A stretch of 64,000 bases of DNA from Panulirus ornatus. Its lineage: Eukaryota > Arthropoda > Malacostraca > Decapoda > Palinuridae. Position 1 is the stretch's first letter; each line of letters starts with the position of its first letter. The notes under the pieces were generated by a model. That model was not told where the DNA came from and made no database searches. It was given only the letters and a program-made list of their open reading frames with translations. The DNA lies in the NCBI RefSeq assembly GCF_036320965.1, contig NC_092262.1, positions 265,342 to 329,341 of the forward strand, in the 5' to 3' direction. Shown here piece after piece: positions 24,721-35,900 of the stretch. Both the position numbers and the translations under genes were made by a program.

Positions 24721-27015
24721 ACGAGAATAAGGCAGGACAGGGGAGAGAGGCTTAGGACGAGAGTCAGGCAGTATAGGAGAGAGAGGCTTGGAACGAGAGT
24801 CAGGCAGGACAGGAGAGAGAGGTTTGGGACGAGAGTCAGGCAGGACAGGAAAAAGAGGCCTGTGACGAGAACAGGCAGGACAGGAGAGAGAGGCTTGGGA
24901 AGAGAGTCAGGCTGGACAGGAGAGAGAGAGGCTTGGGACGAGAGCTAGGCAGGATAGGAGAGAGTGGCTTGGGACGAGAGTCAGGGAGGAAAAGCGATAG
25001 AGGATTGTTACGAGAGTCAGGCAGGACAAGAGAGAGAGGCTTGGCACGAGAGTCAGGAAGAACAAGAGAGAGAGGCTTGGGACGAGGGTCAGGCTGGACA
25101 GGAGAGAGAGGATTGGGACGAGAGTTAGGCAGGATAGGAGAGAGTGGGTTGGGACGAGAGTCAGGCAGGACAAGAGAGAGAGGATTGGAACGAGAGTCAC
25201 GTAGGAAAGGAGAGAGAGAGGCTTCGGACGAGAGTCAAACTGGACAGGAGAGAGAGGATTGGGACGAGAGTCAGGCAGGACAAGAGAGAGAGCATTGGGA
25301 CGAGAGTTAGGCAGGACAGGAGAGAGAGAGGCTTGGGACGAGAGTCAAGCTGGACAGGAGAGAGTGGAGCGGGACGAGAATAGGTAGAATAGGTGAGAGA
25401 TAATTTTGGGATGAGAGTCAGGGAGGACGGGAGAGAGAGAGAGGCTTGGGACGAGAGTCAAGCAGGACAGGAGGGAGATGCATAGAACGAGAGTCAGCAG
25501 GACAGAAGAAAGATACATAGGACGAGAGTCAGATAGGACAGTAGAGAGAGGCTTGGGAGTAGAGTCAGGCTGGACAAGAGAGAGAGGCTTGCGACGAGAG
25601 TTAGGCAGGATAGGAAAAAGTGGCTTGGGACGAGAGTCAGGCAGGACAGGAGAGAGAGGGCTGAGACGAGAATAGGCAGGACATGAGAGAGAGGATTGGA
25701 ACGAGAGTCAAGCTGGACAGGAGAGAGTGGATTGGGACGAGAATAGGTAGAACAGGTGAGAGAGAGGTTTGGGATGAGAGTAAGGCAGGACAGGAGATAG
25801 CGGCTTAGGACGTGAGTGAGGCAGGACAGGAGAGAGAGGCTTAGGACGAGAGTCACGCAGGACAGGAGAGAGAGGCGTAGGACGAGAGTGAGGCAGGACA
25901 GGAGAGAGATTCTTGGGACGAGAGTCAAGTAGGACAGGAGAGAGAGGATTTGAACGAGAGTCAGGCTGGACAGGAGAGAGTGGCTTGTGACGAGATTCAG
26001 ACAGGACAGGGAAGAGAGGCCTGCGACGAGAATACGGTGGACAGAAGGGAGAGGCTTGGGACAAGAGTCAGGCATGACAGAAGAGAGAGACTTGGGACGA
26101 TAGTCAGGCTGGACAGGAGAGAGACGATTGGGACGAGAGTCAGGCTGGAGAGGAGAGAGAGGCTTGGTACGAAAGTCAGTCTGGACAGGAGAAAAAGGCG
26201 TGGGACGAGATTCAGGCAGGGCAAGAGTGAGAGGATTAGGACGACAGTTAGGCAGGACAGGAGCGAGAGGCTCGGGACGAGAGTCAGGCAGAACAGGAGA
26301 GAGAGAATTGTACGAGAATCGTGCAGGACATGAGAGAGAGGCTTGGGACGAGAGTCAGGCAGGAAAGGAGAGAGAGGCTTGGCAGGAGAGTCAGGCAGGA
26401 CAAGAGATAGATAGGCTTGGGACGAGAGTCAGGCTGGACAAGAGAGAGAGCATTATGACGAGAATAGGCAGGACAGGAGAGAGAGGTTTGGGAGGAGAGT
26501 CAGGCAGGACAGGAGAGTGCGGATTAGGACGAAGTTCAGTCAGGACAGGAGAGAGATGCTTGTGACGAGAGTCAGGCAGGACAGGAGGGATAAGCTTGGG
26601 ACTAGAGTTATGCTGGACATGAGAGAGAGGCTTAGGACGAGAGTTAGGCAGGACAGGAGAGAGAGTTTGAGGACGAGAGTCAGGCAGGACAGGATAGAGA
26701 GAGAGAAGCTTCGGACGAGAGTCAAGCTGATCAGGAGAGAGTGGATTGGGACGAGAATAGGTAGAACAAGTGAGAGAGAGGTTTGGAATGAGAGTCAAGC
26801 AGGACAGGAGAGAGCGGCTTAGAAAGAGAGTGAGGCAGGACAGGAGAGAGAGGCTTAGGACGAGAGTCACGCAGGACAGGAGAGAGAGGCGTAGGACGAG
26901 AGTCAGGTAGGACAGGAGAGAGAGGATTGGGACGAGAATCAGGCAGGACAGGAGAGAGAGGCTGGGGACGAGAGTCAGGCAGGACAGGTGAGAGATGCAT
27001 AGAGACAGGCAGGAC
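24721..27015 (+). repeat. Partial, rearranged continuation of the U family
   Basis: Fragments of the U middle and last sub-units occur out of the usual spacing. The GTTAGGCAGGATAGGAGAGAGTGG and GTCACGTAGG modules lie at 25120-25310 (compare 23385-23575). A GGTAGAACAGG module lies near 25745, and a GAATACGGTGGACAGAAGGG module near 26030. The block ends at the strand switch at 27016. No gene was seen. Confidence 0.85.
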
Positions 27016-27024
27016 TCTCGTCCT
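27011..27024. repeat. Palindromic left junction of the inverted block
   Basis: AGGAC-TCTC-GTCCT: five-base perfect arms around TCTC, exactly where the purine-rich strand changes from + to -. To the left is + strand satellite (GATGCATAGAGACAGGCAGG); to the right is the reverse-complement form (CTCGTCCTGTGCATC). The left breakpoint is therefore within about 27011-27024. Confidence 0.85.
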
Positions 27025-29178
27025 GTGCATCTTTCTCCTGTCCTGCCTGATCCTCATCCAATGCATCTCCCTCCTGTCCTGCTTGACTCTCGTCCCAAGC
27101 CTCTCTCTTTCTCCTGTCCTGCCTGACTCTCATCCAAAACCTCTCTCTCACCTGTTCTACCTATTCTCGTCCCAATCCATTCTCTTCTGTCCAGCTCGAC
27201 TCTCGTTCCAAGTATCTCTCTCTCCTGTCCTGCGTAACTCTCGTCCCAATCCTCTCTCGCTTGTCCTGCCTGACTCTCGTCCCAATAATCTTTCCTGTAC
27301 AGCTTGACTGTCGTCCCAAGCCTCTCTCTCTCCTGTCCTACCTGACTCTCGTGCCAATCCTCTCTCTCTTGTCCTGCATGACTCTCGTCCCAAGCCTCTC
27401 TCTCCTGTTCTGTCTAACTCTCGTCCCAAGCCTCTCTCTCTCCTATCCAGCCTGACTCTCTTCCCAAGCCACTATCTCCTGTACTGCCTGATTCTCGTCC
27501 TAAGCCTCTCTCCCCTCTCCTACCTGACTCTCGTCCCAAACCACTTTCTCCTGTAGAGCCTGACTCTCGTTTTAATCCTCTCTCTCCTGTCCTACCTATT
27601 CTCGTTTCAGCCCTCTCTCTCCTATCCTGCCTGACTCTCGTCCCAAGCCTCTCTGTCTCCTGTCCTGCCTGACTCTCGTCCCAATCATCTATCTCCTGTC
27701 CTGTCTGATTCTCGTCCCAAGCCACTCTCTCCTAACCTGCCTAACTCTCGTCCCAAGCCTCTCTCTCCTGTCTAACCTGACTCTAGTCCCAAGCCTCTCT
27801 CTCCTGTCCTGTCTGACTCTCGTCCTATGCATGTCTCTGCTGTCCTGCCTGATTCTCGTCCTATGCATCTATCTCTCTCGTCCCAACCCTCTCTATCCTG
27901 TCCTACCTGACTCTCGTCCCAAGAAACTCTCTCCTGTCCTGCCTGACTCTCGTCCTATGCCTCTCTCTCCTGTCCTGCTTGACTCTCGTCCTTTGCCTCT
28001 GTCTCCTGTCCTGCCTCACTCTCGTCCTAAGCCGCTCTCTCCTGTCCTGCCTTACTCTCATCCTAAACCTCTCTCTCACCTGTTCTACCTATTCTCGTCC
28101 CAATCCACTCTCTCCTGTCCAGCTTGACTCTCGTCCCAAGCCTCTCTCTCTCCTGTCCTGCCTGACTCTCGTCCCAAACCCCTCTCTCCTGTAGTGCCTG
28201 ACTCTCGTTCCAATCCTCTCTCTCCTGTCCTGCCTATTCTTGTCTCAGTCCTCTCTCTCCTGTCCTGCCTGACACTCGCTCAAAGCATCTCTCTCCTATC
28301 CTGCCTAACTCTCGTCGCAAGCCTCTCTCTCTTGTCCATCCTCACTCTCGTCCCAATCCTCTCTCTCATGTATAGTTTGACTATCGTCCGAAGCCTCTAT
28401 CTCTCTCCTGTCCTACCTGACTCTCATCCCAATCCTCTCTCTCTTGTCCTGCCTGACTCTCGTCCCAAGCCACTCTCTCCTATCCTGCCTAACTCTAGTC
28501 CCAATCCTCTCCCTCCTGTCCAGGCTGACTCTCGTCCCAAGCCTATCTCTCTCTTGTCCTTCCTGACTCTCGTGCCAAGCCTCTCTCTCCTTTCCTGCCT
28601 GACTCTCGTCCCAAGCCTCTCTCTCATGTCCTGCCCGACTCTCGTCACAATTCTCTCTCTCCTGTCCAGCCTGACTGTCGTACCAAGCCTCTCTCTCCTT
28701 TCCAGCCTGACTCTCTTCCCAAGGCTCTCTCTCTCCTCTCCTGCCTAATCTCGTCGCAGGCCTCTCTCTCCTGTCCAGCCTAACTCTCGTCCCAAGCCTC
28801 TCTTTCTCCTGTCATACTTGACTCTCGTCCCAAACCCCTCTCTCCTGTAGAGCCTGACTCTCGTTCTAATCCTCTCTCTCCTGTCCTACCTATTCTCGTC
28901 TCAGCCCTCTCTCCTGTCCTGCCTGACTCTCGTCCCAATCTACTCTCTCCTGTCCAGCTTGACTCTCGTCCCAAGCCTCATCCTCTCGTCTCCTGCCTGA
29001 CTCTCGTCCCAATCATCTATCTCCTGTCCTGGCTGACTCGTTCCAAGCCACTCTCTCCTAACCTGCCTAACTCTCGTCCCAAGCCTCTCTCTCCTGTCTA
29101 ACCTGATTCTAGTCCCAAGCCTCTCTCTCCTATCCTGTCTGACTCTCGTCCTATGTATCTCTCTCCTGTCCGGCCTGC
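27016..29178 (-). repeat. Inverted satellite block (about 2.16 kb, purine-rich on - strand)
   Basis: All units here read as the reverse complement (CCTGCCTGACTCTCGTCCC). It is the only polarity switch in the window. On the - strand, markers of the U middle sub-unit appear in their usual order: GAATTGTGACGAGAGTCGGG near 28660-28630, GGCACGAGAGTCAGGAAGG near 28575, GTTAGGCAGGATAGG near 28490, and the cluster around CTTCGGACGATAGTC near 28400. The block is thus an inverted member of the same higher-order family, not an unrelated sequence. The right edge is abrupt: CTGTCCGGCCTG runs into CAAAAGGAGAGAGAGG at about 29178. Confidence 0.95.
27897..28136 (-). repeat. Inverted repeat arm, left (240 bp)
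   Basis: The reverse complement of this stretch matches 29461-29700 base for base in length (240 bp each) with about three mismatches. It includes the rare unit GACAGAGGCAAAGGACG and the rare link GAGTTTCTTGGGACG. The arms are separated by 1,324 bp that contain the right inversion breakpoint. Confidence 0.9.
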
Positions 29179-29460
29179 AAAAGGAGAGAGAGGCTTGGCA
29201 GGAGAGTCAGGCATGACAAGAGAGAGATAGGCTTGGGACGAGAGTCAGGATGGACAAGAGAGATAGGATTAGGACGAGAACAGGCAGGACAGGAGAGAGA
29301 GGTTTGGGAGGAGAGTCAGGCAGTACAGGAGCGATAGGCTTGGGACAAGAGTCAGGCTGGACATGAGAGAGAGTCTTAGGACGAGAGTTAGGCAGGACAG
29401 GAGGGAGAGGCTTAGGACGAGAGTCAGGCAGGACAGGAGAGAGAGAGAGAGAGAGGCTTC

Positions 29461-29700
29461 GGACGAGAGTGAAGCTGGACAGGAGAGATTGGATTGGGAC
29501 GAGAATAGGTAGAACAGGTGAGAGAGAGGTTTAGGATGAGAGTAATGCAGGACAGGAGAGAGCGGCTTAGGACGAGAGTGAGGCAGGACAGGAGACAGAG
29601 GCAAAGGACGAGAGTCAAGCAGGACAGGAGAGAGAGGCATAGGACGAGAGTCAGGCAGGACAGGAGAGAGTTTCTTGGGACGAGAGTCAGGTAGGACAGG
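29461..29700 (+). repeat. Inverted repeat arm, right (240 bp)
   Basis: Partner of 27897-28136 in the opposite orientation. Mismatches seen by eye are GTGAAG versus GTCAAG, GATTGG versus AGTGG at one base, and GTAATG versus GTAAGG. Near-identity in a family whose copies usually differ by several percent suggests a recent shared origin or gene conversion. Confidence 0.9.
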
Positions 29701-29861
29701 AGAGAGAGGCTTGGGACGAGAGTCAGGCAGGACAGAAGAGAGAGGGCTGAAACGATAATAGTCAGGACAGGAGAGAGAGGATTGGAACGAGAGTCAGGCT
29801 GTACATGATAGATGGGTTTGGGACGAGAGTCTGGCAGGACAGTAGAGAGAGGCTTGAGACG

Positions 29862-30241
29862 AGAGACAGGCAGGACAGGAGAAAGAGGCCTGTGATGAGG
29901 ATAGGCTGGACAGAAGGGACAGGCTTGGGACGAGAGTCAGGCATGACAGAAAAGAGAGACTTGGGACGATAGTCAGGCTGGACAGGAGAGAGAGGATTGG
30001 GACGAGAGTCAGGCTGGACAGGAGAGAGAGGCTTGTGACGAGAGTCAGGCTGGATAGGAGAGAGAAGCCTGTGAGGAGAATAGGCAGGATAGGAGAGAGA
30101 GCCTTGGGAAGAGATTCAGGCTGGACAGGAGAGAGAGGCTTGGGACGAGAGTCAGGCTGGACAGGAGAGAGAGGCGTGGGACGAGAGTCAGTCAGGGCAA
30201 GAGTGAGAAGATTAGGACGACAGTCAGGCAGGACAGGAGCG
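29862..30241 (+). repeat. Duplicated 380-bp module, copy 1 (offset 2,750 bp)
   Basis: Matches 32612-32991 at a constant 2,750-bp offset without indels. In the 360 bp I compared base by base there are three substitutions (GAGAGAC/GAAAGAC, TGGATAGG/TGGACAGG, GAGTGAG/GAGCGAG). A more diverged third copy lies at about 37590-37975. Markers: CTGTGATGAGGATAGG, GAAAAGAGAGAC, AAGCCTGTGAGGAG, GTCAGTCAGGGCAAGAG. Confidence 0.9.
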
Positions 30242-30760
30242 AGAGAGACTTAGGACGAGAGTCAAGATGGATATGAGAGAGTGGATTGGGACGAGAATAG
30301 GTAGGACAGGTGAGAGAGAGGAATGGGATGCGAGTCAGGCAGGACAGGAGAGATTGACTTAGGACGAGAGTGAGGCAGGAAAAGAGAGAGAAGCTTAGGA
30401 CGAGAGTCACACAGGACAGGAGAGAGAGGCGTAGGACGAGAGTCAGGCCGGACAAGAGAGAGAGGTTTGTGAAGAGAGTCAGGTAGGACAGGAGAGAGAG
30501 GATTCGGACGAGAGTCAGGCTGGACAGGAAAAAGAGGCTTGGGACTAGAATTAGGCAGGACGGGGGAGAGAGGTTTGGGATGAGAGTTAGGCAGGACAGG
30601 AGAGAGAGTCTTGGGACGAAAGTCAGGCAGGACAGGAGACAGAGGGCTGAGACAAGAATAGGCAGGACAGGAGAGAGAGAGAGGATTGGAACGAGAGTCA
30701 GGCTCTACAGGAGAGAGAGGCTTAAGACGAGAGTCTGGCAGGACAGGAGAGAGAGGCTTG

Positions 30761-30868
30761 GGACGAGAGACAGGCAGCAGAGGAGGGAGAGGCTTGGGAC
30801 GAGAGACAGGCAGCACAGGAGAGAGAGGCTTGGGACGAGAGACAGGCAGCACAGGAGAGAGAGGCCTG
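30761..30868 (+). repeat. Three identical-type 36-bp monomers carrying GACAGGCAGCA
   Basis: Three successive units start at 30761, 30797 and 30833 at exact 36-bp spacing. All carry the uncommon GAGAGACAGGCAGC variant; the first differs slightly after CAGC. A fourth related unit lies at about 31013. This is local expansion of a single monomer variant. Confidence 0.85.
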
Positions 30869-31150
30869 TGACGAGAATAGGCAGGGCACTAGAGAGAGCC
30901 TTGGGAATAGAGTCAGGCTGGACAGGAGAGAGAGGCTTGGAACGAGAGTCAGGTTGGACAGGAGAGAGAGGCTTAAGACGAGAGTCTGGCAGGACAGGAG
31001 GGAGAGGCTTGGGACGAGAGACAGGCAGCACAGGAGCTATAGGCTTGGGACGAGAGTCAAGCAGGAAAGGAGCGATAGGCTTGGGACTAGAGTCAGGCTG
31101 GACATGAGAGAGAGGCTTAGGACGAGAGTCAGGCAGGACAAGAGAGAGAG

Positions 31151-31553
31151 AGGCTTTAGACGAGAGTCAGACAGGACAGGAGAGATTGAGAGGCTTGGGA
31201 CGAGCGACAGGCAGGACAGGAGAGAGATGCATAGGACGAGATTCAGGAAGGACAGGAGAGAGATGCATAGGACGAGAGTCAGACATGACAGGAGAGAGAG
31301 GTTTTGGTCTAGAGTTAGGTTGGACAGGAGATAGAGGCTTGGGACGAGAGTTAGGCACGATAGAAGAGAGTGGCTTGGGACGAGAGTCAGGCAGAACAGG
31401 AGATAGAGGATTTTGGCGAGAGTCAAGCTGGACAGGAGAGAGTGGTTACGGACGAGAATAGGTAGAATAGGTAAGAGAGAGGCTTAGGACGAGAGTCAAG
31501 CATGACAGGAGGGAGATGCATAGGACGAGAGTCAGGCAGGACAGGAGAGAGAG
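31151..31553 (+). repeat. 403-bp tandem duplication, copy 1
   Basis: Starts at AGGCTTTAGACGAG and runs through GATTGAGAGGCTTGG, GGACGAGCGACAGG, two GATGCATAGG units, GGTTTTGGTCTAGAG, GATTTTGGCGAGAG and GGTTACGGACGAG. Only two substitutions were found against copy 2 (GACAGG versus GAAAAG near 31216). It is among the youngest-looking duplications in the window. Confidence 0.93.
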
Positions 31554-31956
31554 AGGCTTTAGACGAGAGTCAGACAGGACAGGAGAGATTGAGAGGCTTG
31601 GGACGAGCGACAGGCAGGAAAAGAGAGAGATGCATAGGACGAGATTCAGGAAGGACAGGAGAGAGATGCATAGGACGAGAGTCAGACATGACAGGAGAGA
31701 GAGGTTTTGGTCTAGAGTTAGGTTGGACAGGAGATAGAGGCTTGGGACGAGAGTTAGGCACGATAGAAGAGAGTGGCTTGGGACGAGAGTCAGGCAGAAC
31801 AGGAGATAGAGGATTTTGGCGAGAGTCAAGCTGGACAGGAGAGAGTGGTTACGGACGAGAATAGGTAGAATAGGTAAGAGAGAGGCTTAGGACGAGAGTC
31901 AAGCATGACAGGAGGGAGATGCATAGGACGAGAGTCAGGCAGGACAGGAGAAAGAT
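31554..31956 (+). repeat. 403-bp tandem duplication, copy 2
   Basis: Directly abuts copy 1 with the same length and order. A diverged relative of the same module lies at about 34560-34870 (GCTTTGGTCTAGAGTTAG, GTGTATAGGGAGGAG), which shows that the module existed before this tandem event. Confidence 0.93.
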
Positions 31957-32098
31957 GCATAGGACGAAACTCAGACAGGACATGAGAGAGAGGCGTGAGA
32001 TTAGAGTCAGGCTGGACAGGAGAGAGAGGCCTGTGATGAGAATAGGCAGGACAGGAGGGAGAGGCTTGGGACGAGAGTCAGGAAGGACAGGAGAGAGA
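31957..32098 (+). repeat. Short satellite spacer between two tandem duplications
   Basis: About four ordinary units including GGCGTGAGATTAGAG and a CCTGTGATGAGAATAGG unit. Nothing else was seen. Confidence 0.85.
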
Positions 32099-32600
32099 GG
32101 CTTAGGACGAGAGTCAGGCAGGACAGGAGAGAGAGGCTTAGGACGAGAGTCAGGCAGGTCAAGAGAGAGAGGCTTGGGACGAGAGTCAGGCAGGACAGAA
32201 GAGAGAGGGCTGAAACGATAATAGTCAGGACAGGAGAGAGAGGATTGGAACGAGAGTCAGGCTGTACATGATAGATGGGTTTGGGACGAGAGTCTGGCAG
32301 GACAGTAGAGAGAGGCTTGGGACAAGAGACAGGCAGGACAGGAGAGAGAGGCTTAGGACGAGAGTCAGGCAGGACAGGAGAGAGAGGCTTAGGACGAGAG
32401 TCAGGCAGGTCAAGAGAGAGAGGCTTGGGACGAGAGTCAGGCAGGACAGAAGAGAGAGGGCTGAAACGATAATAGTCAGGACAGGAGAGAGAGGACTGGA
32501 ACGAGAGTCAGGCTGTACATGATAGATGGGTTTGGGACGAGAGTCTGGCAGGACAGTAGAGAGAGGCTTGGGACAAGAGACAGGCAGGACAGTAGAGAGA
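32099..32600 (+). repeat. Tandem duplication of 251 bp (two copies)
   Basis: Copy 1 is 32099-32349 and copy 2 is 32350-32600. Each has two GGCTTAGGACGAG units, a GCAGGTCAAGAG unit, then the AACGATAATAGTCAGG signature trimer with TGTACATGATAGATGGG and a GACAAGAGACAGG unit. The offset is 251 bp at the GGCTTAGG start and at the AACGATAATAG marker (32214, 32465). Confidence 0.9.
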
Positions 32601-32611
32601 GGCTTGGGACA

Positions 32612-32991
32612 AGAGACAGGCAGGACAGGAGAAAGAGGCCTGTGATGAGGATAGGCTGGACAGAAGGGACAGGCTTGGGACGAGAGTCAGGCATGACAGA
32701 AAAGAAAGACTTGGGACGATAGTCAGGCTGGACAGGAGAGAGAGGATTGGGACGAGAGTCAGGCTGGACAGGAGAGAGAGGCTTGTGACGAGAGTCAGGC
32801 TGGACAGGAGAGAGAAGCCTGTGAGGAGAATAGGCAGGATAGGAGAGAGAGCCTTGGGAAGAGATTCAGGCTGGACAGGAGAGAGAGGCTTGGGACGAGA
32901 GTCAGGCTGGACAGGAGAGAGAGGCGTGGGACGAGAGTCAGTCAGGGCAAGAGCGAGAAGATTAGGACGACAGTCAGGCAGGACAGGAGCG
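32612..32991 (+). repeat. Duplicated 380-bp module, copy 2 (offset 2,750 bp)
   Basis: Near-identical partner of 29862-30241. The sequences part at about 32995, where this copy reads GAGAGGCTTGGGACG while the first copy reads GAGAGAGACTTAGG. Confidence 0.9.
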
Positions 32992-35900
32992 AGAGGCTTG
33001 GGACGAGAGAAAGTCAGAACAGGAGAGAGAATATTGTAACGAAAGTCAGGCAGGACATGAGAGAGAGGCTTGGGACGAGAGTCAGGCAGGAAAGGAGCGA
33101 CAGGCTTTGGACTAGAGTCAGGCTGGACATGAGAGAGAGGCTTAGGACGAGAGTTAGGCAGTACAGGAGAGAGAGTCTTAGAACGAGAGTCAGGAAAGAC
33201 AGGAGTCAGGCAGGTCAGGAGAGAGAGAGAGGCTTTAGACGAGAGTCAGACAGGACAGGAGAGAGAGAGAGAGGCTTAGGACGAGACACAGGTAGGACGG
33301 AGAGAGAGAGAGAGGCTTAGGACGAGACACAGGTAGGACGGAGAGAGAGGCTTAGGGCGAGAGTCAAGCAGGACAGGAGAGATACATGCATAGGACGAGA
33401 TTCAGGAAGGACAGGAGAGAGACGCATAGGACGAGAGTCAGACAGGACAGGAGAGAGGCTTGGGACTAGAGTCAGGTAGAGATGCATAGGACGAGAGTCA
33501 GACAGGACAGGAGAGAGAGGCTTGGGACTAGAGGGAGGTAGAACAGGAGAGAGAGGATTGGGACGAGAGTCAGGCTGGCCAGAAGAGAGAGTCTTGGGAC
33601 GAGAGTCAGGCTGAAGAGTGGAGAGAGGGCTGAGACGAGAAAAGGCAGGGCAGGAGAGATTGGATTGGAACGAGAGCCATGCTCTACAGAAGAGAGGGTT
33701 TGGGACGAGAGTCAGGCAGGAGAGGAAAGAGAGGCTTGTGACGACAGTCAGGCATGACAGAAGAGCGAGACTTGGGACGGGAGTTAGGCAGGACAGGAGA
33801 GAGAGGCTTTTGACGAGAGTCAGGCTTGACAGGAGAGAGAGGCCTGAGACGAAGATAGGCAGGACAGGAGAGAGAGGCTTGTGACGATAGTCAGGCTGGA
33901 CAGGAGAGAGAGGCCTGTGACGAGAATAGGCTGGAGAGGAGGGAGAGGCTTAGCACGAGAGTCAGGCATGACAGAAGAGAGAGGCTTGGGACGATAGCCA
34001 GGCAGGACAGGAGAAAGAGGCTTGGGACGAGAGTCAGGCTGGACAGGAGAGAGAGGCTTGGAACGAGAGTCAGCCGGGACAGGAGAGAGAGGAAAGTGAC
34101 GAGAATAGGCCGGACAGGAGAGCGAGGCTAGGGACAAGAGTCAGGCTGTACAGGAGAGAGAGGCTTGGGACGAGAGTCAAGCAGGACAGGAGAGAGAGGC
34201 TTGGGACTAGAGTCAGTCAGGACAGTAGAGAGAGGCCTATGAGTAGAATATACAGGACAGGAGAGAGAGGCTTGGGTCGAAAGTCAGGCTGGACACGAGA
34301 GAGATGCGTGGGACGAGATTCAGGCAGGGCAAGAGTCGGGGAACTAGGACGACGGTCAGGCAGGACAGGAGCGATAGGCTTGGGACGACAGTCAGGCAGG
34401 AATGGAGCGATAGGCTTGGGACTAGAGTCAGGCTGGACATGAGAGAGAGGCTTAGGACGAGAGTCATGCAGGACAGGAGAGAGAGAGAGGCTTAGGACGA
34501 GAGTCATGCGGGACAGGAGAGAGAGAGAGAGGCTTAGGACGAGAGTCATGCAGGACAGGAGAGAGAGAGAGGCTTAGGACGAGATTCAGGAAGGACAGGA
34601 GAGAGATGCATAGGACGAGATTCAGGAAGGACAGGAGAGAGATGCATAGGACGAGATTCGGACAGGACAGGAGAGAGAGGCTTTGGTCTAGAGTTAGATT
34701 GGACAGGAGATAGAGGCTTGGGACGAGAGTTAGGCAGGATAGAAGAGAGTGGCTTGGGACGAGAGTCAGGCAGGACAGGAGATAGAGGATGGGGACGAGA
34801 GTCAAGTTGGACAGGAGAGAGTGTATAGGGAGGAGAATAGGTAGAATAGGTAAGAGAGAGGTTTGGGATGAGAGTCCGCCAGTACAGGAGAAAGGGGCTT
34901 AGGACGATAGTCAAGCTGGACAGGAGAGAGAGGCTTTGGACGAGAGTTAGGCAGGATAGGAGAGAGAGTGCTGAGACGAGAATTGGCAGGACAGGAGAGA
35001 GAGGATTGGAACGAGAATCAGGCTCTACAGGAGAGAGGGGTTTGGGACGAGAGTAAGGCAGGAGAGGAGAGAGTTGCTTGGGACAAGAGTCATGCTGGAC
35101 AGAAGAGAGAGGCCTGTGACGAGAATAGGCAGGACAGGAGAGAGAGGCTTGGATCGAAAGTCGGGCTGGACAGGAGAGACAGACTTGTGACGAAAGTCAG
35201 GCAGGACAGGAGAGAGAGGGCTGAGACGAGAATAGGCAGGACAGGAGAGAGAGGATTGGAACTAGAGTCAGGCTCTACAGGAGAGAGGGGTTTGGGACGA
35301 GAGTCAAGCAGGACAGGAGAGAGAGAGAGGCTTGGGACGAGAGTCAAACTGGAAAGGAGAGAGTGGATTGGGACGAGAATAGGTAGAACAGGTGAGAGAG
35401 AGGTTTGGGATAAGAGTCAGGCAGGACTGGAGAGAGCGGCTTAGGACGAGAGTGAGGCAGGACAGGAGAGAGAGCCTTAGGAGGAGAGTCACGCAGGACA
35501 GGGGAAAGAGGCGCAGGACGAGAGTCAGGCAGGACAGGAGAGATAGGCTTGTGACCAAAGTCAGGTAGGACAGGAGAGAGAGGCTTGGGACGAGAGTCAG
35601 GCTGGACTGGAGAGAGAGGCTTGGGACGAGAGTCAGGCAGTAAAGGGAGAGAGCTTTAGAACGAGAGTCAGGCTGGACAGGAGAGAGAGGCTTCGGACGA
35701 GAGTCAGGCAGGATAGGAGAGAGAGGGCTGAGGCGAGAATAGGCAAGACAGGAGAAAGAGGATTGGAACGAGAGTCAGGCTCTACAGGAGAGAGGGGTTT
35801 GGGACGAGAGTCAGGCAGGACAGGAGAGAGAGAGAGGCTTCGGACGAGAGTCAAGCTGGACAGGGGAGAGTGGATTGGGAAGAGAATAGGTAGAACAGGT

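Larger units (their letters stand above)
29179..31150 (+). repeat. Satellite block 5, + orientation restored
   Basis: Regular units resume after the inverted block. It contains the AACGATAATAGTCAGG marker at 29751 (shared with 32214 and 32465) and the right inverted-repeat arm. No gene was seen. Confidence 0.85.

Noticed and set aside
27016..29178. A transposon or foreign insertion at the polarity switch
   Set aside because: The block is the same satellite in reverse complement, with no terminal repeats, target-site duplication or coding sequence.
33345..33360. Telomere-like TTAGGG words (for example CTTAGGGCGAG near 33351, CTTAGGGTAAG near 55549)
   Set aside because: Single hexamers made by one substitution in GCTTGGGACG; never in tandem.
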